Shown here: positions 33,836-37,942 of the stretch, one piece after another | Numbering within the stretch: position 1 is the stretch's first letter | Layout: each line of letters opens with the position of its first letter | DNA from: Rectinema subterraneum | GTDB taxonomy: Bacteria; Spirochaetota; Spirochaetia; Treponematales; Rectinemataceae | Length of the DNA stretch: 37,942 nucleotides | Reading direction: 5' to 3' | Assembly: GCA_009768935.1 (NCBI GenBank) | Contig: WESA01000029.1 | Coordinates: 1 to 37,942, forward strand | Translations under genes and position numbers: made by a program | The notes under the pieces: model-generated | Told to the model about the DNA's origin: nothing | The model's database searches: none | Seen by the model: only the letters and a program-made list of their open reading frames with translations

Positions 33836-34111
33836 ATGAGCAAAATGCCTGCAAATAAAGGAAAGATTGTGCTGTTCGTTCTCGGCGCAACCGCTGCCAA
33901 TCTGGTTCTCATGGCAGCATGTTTTGCGCTCCTGATGGTGTTCTATTCGCTCGCCCTGTCCAAAATCCTTCCTCCGGAAGCGCTCATCTGGGCGATTGCG
34001 GTGGCATTTCTGCTTGCGCTTGTCATATCAACGCTGGTCTACCGGAAGCTGCTCAAATTCCTGCGCGATCGGTACCATCTGGATGAGTATCTGGGCATTC
34101 CTTCGAAATAG
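33836..34111 (+). CDS. Small two-helix membrane protein of unknown function
   Basis: 91 residues from ATG 33836 behind a GGGGAG ribosome-binding site. Two hydrophobic helices (about 10-37 and 47-66) with a short loop between them are followed by a charged C-terminal tail (YRKLLKFLRDRYHLDEYLG). No family is recognised. It lies 22 bases after lspA and is probably in the same operon, so a link with lipoprotein processing is possible but not shown. Confidence 0.7.
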   Translation: MSKMPANKGKIVLFVLGATAANLVLMAACFALLMVFYSLALSKILPPEALIWAIAVAFLLALVISTLVYRKLLKFLRDRYHLDEYLGIPSK

Positions 34112-34137
34112 GCCGAAAGCTATCGATATCATTTTTC

Positions 34138-34166
34138 TTTACCTATTCCGGATTTCATGCGATAAT
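34138..34166 (+). promoter_or_regulatory. Putative promoter of the DUF1015 gene
   Basis: TTTACC (34138-34143), a 17-base spacer and GATAAT (34161-34166), followed by an AAGGAGA ribosome-binding site before ATG 34201. Confidence 0.5.
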
Positions 34167-34200
34167 TTTTGCACACAACATTTACCCAAGGAGACTTCAA

Positions 34201-35568
34201 ATGATAGGTGCGCGCGAAAGGCTCGAGCGGATGGGTGTCACTGTGCCCGAAATCTATCTGCCGAGCGCTGGCATCGATTATCGCAAATGGGCGGTTGTCG
34301 CCTGCGATCAATATTCTTCCGAGCGCGAATATTGGGAAGACGCGAACCGCGAAATAGGGGAAGCCCCTTCGACGCTCAGACTGATTTTCCCGGAATGCTA
34401 TCTCGAGGATGCGGACAAGGACGCGCGCATTGCGAATATTCAGCGCACAATGCGCGAATACCTCGAAAAGGGGATACTTGAATCAAAAGGCTATGCATTT
34501 GTGCTTGTTGAGCGGACGACTCCGTTCGAGGCAAAGCCGCGCCTCGGGCTGGTTGTGGCTATCGATCTCGAGCGCTATCAATATGGAAAGGATTCGAAGA
34601 GCCTAATTCGGCCAACAGAAGGAACGATTGTCGAGCGCCTGCCGCCGCGTATGGCCATACGCAGAGGTGCCGCGCTCGAGCTTCCGCACATTATGATTCT
34701 TATCGATGATCCTGCTAGAACGGTGATCGAGCCGATGTATGAAAGGCGCCAATATTTCGAGCGCGCCTACGATTTCGACCTCATGAAAAATTCGGGGCAT
34801 GTGCGCGGTTGGCTGGTGCGCGAGGAAAACCAGCTCGCGCGCGTTGCGGAAGCCCTTGAACGCCTGGCAGATCCAAAAGCCTTCCGGGCGAAATATGGAA
34901 AGGACGAAGTGCTTCTTTTTGCAGTGGGCGATGGCAATCACTCTCTTGCGACTGCCAAGGCTATCTGGGAAGAGACGAAAGCGGCGTATGCGGGGAGTCC
35001 AGGCGCCGAAGCAATTCTCGCACAGCATCCAGCGCGCTATGCGCTTGTCGAGCTTGTCAATCTGTATGATGAAGGGCTGCCGTTTCACCCTATTCATCGG
35101 GTGCTTTTCAATATCGACGCGCAGGATTTCCTTAAAAAGCTTGTTGAAGCGGGCGCCAACATTGCCTATATGCCTGATGCAGCGCAGGCTTTTGCCGCGG
35201 TTGATGCCTCGGCGGCGAAGGATGCAGGCAGCTCGCATGTGTTCGCCTTTGTAAGCGATAGCCGCGCCGGAACAATTACCTTCGAGACGCCGCGAGCCCG
35301 CCTTGCGGTTGCCACAATTCAGGAGCACATCGATGCATATCGCGCCAGCCATAGCGAAGTAGGAATCGATTATATCCACGGCACCGCAAGCACCGAAACG
35401 CTCGGCCGCAAAAAAGGCAATCTCGGCCTTTATTTGCCGCCCGTCGACAAGTCTTCATTTTTCAGCGTCGTGATCCATGACGGGGTCATGCCGCGCAAGA
35501 CGTTTTCGATGGGCGAAGCGCCGGAGAAACGCTTCTACATCGAAGCGCGCAGGATAACCAATGATTAG
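34201..35568 (+). CDS. DUF1015 family protein
   Basis: 455 residues, a common length for DUF1015 (COG4198). Recognisable runs are ACDQYSSEREYWED near the start, LLFAVGDGNHSLATAKAIWEE in the middle with the family's Gly-Asp-Gly-Asn-His, and YIHGTASTE in the last quarter. The biochemical function is not established, but genes of this family often lie beside serA and serC, as here, so a role linked to serine metabolism is plausible. It ends 168 bases before serA. Confidence 0.9.
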   Translation: MIGARERLERMGVTVPEIYLPSAGIDYRKWAVVACDQYSSEREYWEDANREIGEAPSTLRLIFPECYLEDADKDARIANIQRTMREYLEKGILESKGYAFVLVERTTPFEAKPRLGLVVAIDLERYQYGKDSKSLIRPTEGTIVERLPPRMAIRRGAALELPHIMILIDDPARTVIEPMYERRQYFERAYDFDLMKNSGHVRGWLVREENQLARVAEALERLADPKAFRAKYGKDEVLLFAVGDGNHSLATAKAIWEETKAAYAGSPGAEAILAQHPARYALVELVNLYDEGLPFHPIHRVLFNIDAQDFLKKLVEAGANIAYMPDAAQAFAAVDASAAKDAGSSHVFAFVSDSRAGTITFETPRARLAVATIQEHIDAYRASHSEVGIDYIHGTASTETLGRKKGNLGLYLPPVDKSSFFSVVIHDGVMPRKTFSMGEAPEKRFYIEARRITND

Positions 35569-35634
35569 ATGCTGCGGCTGGCGCAAAGAGGGGCAGTTTT
35601 GCACCGGCTTTGGGGGCTGCTCCTTGTGCTGAGC

Positions 35635-35682
35635 GCTATCCGCTATGCGCCCTGCGCAAAAGCGACTGCTGTTCCGGATAGC
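35635..35682. promoter_or_regulatory. Inverted repeat in the serA upstream region
   Basis: GCTATCCG (35635-35642) and CGGATAGC (35675-35682) pair perfectly; a GCGC-CCT-GCGC hairpin lies between them. A possible -10 box (TATCAT, 35693-35698) follows at once. It could be an operator or a leader hairpin. An additional imperfect GGGGCAG/CTGCTCC stem near 35590-35625 may terminate the DUF1015 transcript. Confidence 0.35.
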
Positions 35683-35736
35683 ATTATTGTGGTATCATAA
35701 TTTGAACCGATAAAAAGATTTTCGAAGGAGGAATCG

Positions 35737-36609
35737 ATGGTTATATTGCTCGCAGATGCATTCGCGCCCGACCTTCCGGGCCGCCTCGCCACTTTTGGTG
35801 AAGTGACATCCGATATGTCACGGCTTGGCGACGCCGAGGTGCTTATTGTTCGCTCGAAAACGAAGGTGGACAAGGCGATGATCGATGCGGCGCCGAAATG
35901 CAGGTATATTATCCGAGGCGGCGTTGGGGTGGACACGATCGATGTCGAGTATGCCAAGTCAAAAGGAATTGCGGTCGATAACACACCTGAAGCATCGAGC
36001 CTTGCCGTTGCAGAGCTCGCCTTCGCGCTTATGATCGCCATGCCCAACCATCTTGTGCGCGCCGATAATTCGATGAAAGAGGGCAAGTGGCTCAAGAAAG
36101 AGCTTGAGCGCACTGAACTCAATGGTAAAACCCTTGGGCTCATTGGCATCGGGCGCATCGGACACGAATTGGCGCTTCGTGCCAAAGCCTTTGGTATGTC
36201 CGTTATTGCTTACGACAAATATGTCACAAGCTCCGAAGTTGCTTCTCTGGTCAGCCTCGATGAAGTGTATGCAAAGTCGGATTACATCAGCCTGCATACG
36301 CCGCTCACCGACGAAACGCGAGGCATGATCAACGCCGCGTCCATCGCTAAAATGAAAAAGGGCGTATACCTGATCAACACCTGCCGCGGTCAAGTCGTCG
36401 TGGAGCAGGATATCGCAGATGCGCTCAATTCCGGCAAAATGGCCGGTTATGCCACCGATGTCTACAACAAAGAGCCGCCTGAAGGCTCGCCTCTGCTCAA
36501 AGCGCCCAATGTCCTCATGACCCCACACCTTGGCGCTTCTACCGAAGAGAACCTGCTCAGGCTCGGCGATTCCATCGTCGCGCGCCTCAAGAAATACAGC
36601 GGAAAATGA
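35737..36609 (+). CDS. serA: D-3-phosphoglycerate dehydrogenase, short form without ACT domain
   Basis: 290 residues from ATG 35737 with a full AAGGAGG ribosome-binding site. It is a D-2-hydroxyacid dehydrogenase with the NAD-binding run LGLIGIGRIGHELALRAKAFG and the catalytic triad R217 (TCRGQ), E246 (NKEPP) and H264 (TPHLGAS). It is shorter than typical SerA because the C-terminal regulatory ACT domain is missing, so it should not be inhibited by serine through that domain. The adjacent serC supports the serine pathway rather than another hydroxyacid substrate. Gap to serC is 63 bases. Confidence 0.88.
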   Translation: MVILLADAFAPDLPGRLATFGEVTSDMSRLGDAEVLIVRSKTKVDKAMIDAAPKCRYIIRGGVGVDTIDVEYAKSKGIAVDNTPEASSLAVAELAFALMIAMPNHLVRADNSMKEGKWLKKELERTELNGKTLGLIGIGRIGHELALRAKAFGMSVIAYDKYVTSSEVASLVSLDEVYAKSDYISLHTPLTDETRGMINAASIAKMKKGVYLINTCRGQVVVEQDIADALNSGKMAGYATDVYNKEPPEGSPLLKAPNVLMTPHLGASTEENLLRLGDSIVARLKKYSGK

Positions 36610-36672
36610 GACGAGCTTTGAAAAAACAGCAGCCGCATGAGTCAAATCAGCTTTTAAGAAGGAGATCTCAAT

Positions 36673-37770
36673 ATGAAACGAGTAATCAATTTTAATGCGG
36701 GCCCCGCAGCCATCCCTCTCGAAGTGCTGCAGAAAGCCCAGGAAGAAATGCTCGATTGGAACGGCACCGGCATGTCGGTCATGGAAGTGTCCCACCGCTC
36801 CAAAGAATACGAGGCAATGCACAACGAGGCTCAGGACCTCTTCCGCAAGCTGGCGGGCATGGGCCCTGAGTGGAAGATTCTCTTCCTTACCGGCGGTGCT
36901 TCGAGCCAGTTCTTTATGATCCCTATGAACTACCTCTTTGGCGGTCGCAAGGCGACCTACCTTGTCACCGGCCACTGGGGCAAGGCAGCTATCAAGGAAG
37001 CCAAACATTTCGGGCCCTTCGATGTGCTGACTACTGAAAACCCCGACGGGACCTTCACACGCGTTCTCAGGCAGGACGAAATCAAAATCGACCCCTCCAG
37101 CACCTATGTCCACATGACCAGTAACAACACTATTTTCGGCTCGCAGTGGCACTACTGGCCCGAAGTCGGCAAAGTCCCTCTCGTGTGCGACATGTCGAGC
37201 GATATTTTCTCGCGCCCCTTCCCGGCCGACAAATTCTCGCTCATCTATGCGGGCGCGCAGAAAAACCTCGGTCCTTCGGGCGTGACCGTCGTCGCAATTC
37301 GCGAAGATTTCTACAACCTTGCCCAAGAGCAGGCCAAACTTCCGACCATGCTTTCGTTCCGCACCCACGCCGAAAACAACTCCCTGTACAACACGCCCCC
37401 TTGCTTCTCGATCTACATTCTCAACCTTACGCTCAAGTGGCTGCTGAACACCGTCGGGGGGCTCGACAAGATGGCCAAGATCAACGAGGAAAAGGCCCGC
37501 ATCCTCTACCAAGCCATCGACAATTCCGACGGCTTCTACTGCGGCCCAGTCGAAAAGGATTCGCGCTCACAGATGAACGTGGTATTCCGCCTGGCCACCC
37601 CCGAAATGGAAGAGACCTTCGTCAAGGAAGCGAAAGCGGCAGACATTATCGGCGTAAAGGGCCACCGCTCGACCGGCGGCATCCGCTTCTCGACCTACAA
37701 TGCCAACCTCGTCGAGAACGTGAAGAAAGCCGCTGACTTTATGGAAGAGTTCCGCCGAAAGCATCGCTGA
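36673..37770 (+). CDS. serC: Phosphoserine aminotransferase
   Basis: 365 residues from ATG 36673 with AAGGAGA upstream. It is a fold-type I PLP enzyme; the cofactor lysine is K197 in GAQKNLGPSG. The family opening INFNAGPAAIP, the segment GTGMSVMEVSHRS and the C-terminal GVKGHRSTGGIRFSTYNA are all present. It converts 3-phosphohydroxypyruvate, the SerA product, to phosphoserine. C-ending codons dominate, suggesting strong expression. Its terminator and then a group II intron follow. Confidence 0.95.
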   Translation: MKRVINFNAGPAAIPLEVLQKAQEEMLDWNGTGMSVMEVSHRSKEYEAMHNEAQDLFRKLAGMGPEWKILFLTGGASSQFFMIPMNYLFGGRKATYLVTGHWGKAAIKEAKHFGPFDVLTTENPDGTFTRVLRQDEIKIDPSSTYVHMTSNNTIFGSQWHYWPEVGKVPLVCDMSSDIFSRPFPADKFSLIYAGAQKNLGPSGVTVVAIREDFYNLAQEQAKLPTMLSFRTHAENNSLYNTPPCFSIYILNLTLKWLLNTVGGLDKMAKINEEKARILYQAIDNSDGFYCGPVEKDSRSQMNVVFRLATPEMEETFVKEAKAADIIGVKGHRSTGGIRFSTYNANLVENVKKAADFMEEFRRKHR

Positions 37771-37798
37771 GCGGGCGTTTGGAAATCAGCTACAAAAT

Positions 37799-37827
37799 GG
37801 GCTGCCCATTTGCGGACAGCCCTTTCT
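37799..37827 (+). terminator. serC terminator, target of the intron
   Basis: GGGCTG (37799-37804) pairs with CAGCCC (37817-37822), with partial CC/GG pairing inside and a short TTTCTC tail. The intron begins nine bases after the stem ends, which may have interrupted the T-run. Confidence 0.75.
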
Positions 37828-37831
37828 CATT

Positions 37832-37942
37832 GTGCGCCCGGCAGGGCGCACTCACTAGCGGGTGCGGCAATACATTGCCAAGTCCCGTCTGGGCCCGGTA
37901 AGGGGAACCAGTAGCCGAACGCCAAGGGTGTCCATCGCGAGG
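37832..37942 (+). mobile_element. 5' end of a group IIC intron, truncated by the window edge
   Basis: The intron consensus 5' end GTGCG is at 37832. GTGCGCCC-GGCA-GGGCGCAC forms a perfect 8-bp hairpin matching the start of domain I of group IIC introns such as the Oceanobacillus iheyensis intron (GUGUGCCCGGCAUGGG...). Further matching pieces occur in the same order: AGTCCCG, the CAGTAGCC...AACGCCAAGGGTGTCC block and CGCGAGG. It lies directly behind the serC terminator, as IIC introns characteristically do. The reverse transcriptase frame, if any, and the 3' end lie beyond the window. Confidence 0.88.

Noticed and set aside
35959..37512. A 517-codon open frame on the minus strand opposite serA and serC
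   Set aside because: Its product has no recognisable motif, and it spans two clearly functional genes and the gap between them. It is a shadow of their codon bias.
37832..37942. SRP RNA or RNase P RNA at the right edge
   Set aside because: The conserved SRP apical loop and the RNase P core strings are absent, while the order of motifs fits group IIC intron domain I.
1..37942. CRISPR arrays, rRNA or tRNA genes and prophage modules
   Set aside because: No regularly spaced direct repeats with unique spacers, no rRNA core strings, no complete cloverleaf and no phage structural genes were seen.

Overview
The window looks like chromosomal DNA of a free-living or gut-type spirochaete (Spirochaetota, Treponema/Rectinema-like). 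This is inferred from gene families and layout: a type III glutamine synthetase, a CHASE2 adenylate cyclase, a small membrane protein next to lspA, a DUF1015-serA-serC cluster and relaxed lipoprotein boxes. No rRNA or tRNA gene is present to confirm it, so placement is moderate confidence. Most genes are ordinary metabolism and transport. The interest lies in RNA and mobile-element signals between them.

Layout. 1-2946: the end of a DUF1576 membrane protein, a small unknown protein and exonuclease I (sbcB). 3113-6670: an SH3-like secreted protein, an M48 metalloprotease lipoprotein and a CHASE2-class III adenylate cyclase, tightly coupled. 6728-8839 (minus): an ECF biotin transporter (ecfT, ecfA, bioY). 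8897-10485: a structured leader with terminator and micro-ORF in front of a class II aminoacyl-tRNA-synthetase-like protein, possibly an asparagine synthetase. 10558-13296 (minus): a DUF438/hemerythrin/PAS protein and a FAD-dependent dehydrogenase. 13417-13555: a MITE-like element. 13724-18479: a complete branched-chain amino-acid ABC transporter (livKHMGF) with a terminator after livK. 18534-20024 (minus): a membrane serine-beta-lactamase-like pseudoenzyme. 20049-20215: a 24-nt minisatellite.

20215-24102 (minus) is a nitrogen unit: glutamine synthetase III behind a near-perfect sigma-54 promoter, with a sigma-54 enhancer-binding protein gene just upstream. 24225-29692 is a lysine/diaminopimelate operon (asd, lysC, dapB, dapA, dapD) headed by a lysine riboswitch and a hairpin that hides the asd ribosome-binding site. 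It is followed by proC. 30598-32155 (minus) holds two unknown proteins with faint FliG- and MotA-like features. 32385-32512 is a candidate small RNA whose terminator loop reads CCUCCUU, the anti-Shine-Dalgarno sequence. 32526-34111 holds a Nif3-like protein, lspA and a small membrane protein. 34201-37770 holds DUF1015, serA and serC. At the right edge, just after the serC terminator, the 5' end of a group IIC intron begins (37832) and runs out of the window.

The genes together suggest an organism that makes its own lysine, proline and serine, imports branched-chain amino acids and biotin, and controls nitrogen assimilation through sigma-54.
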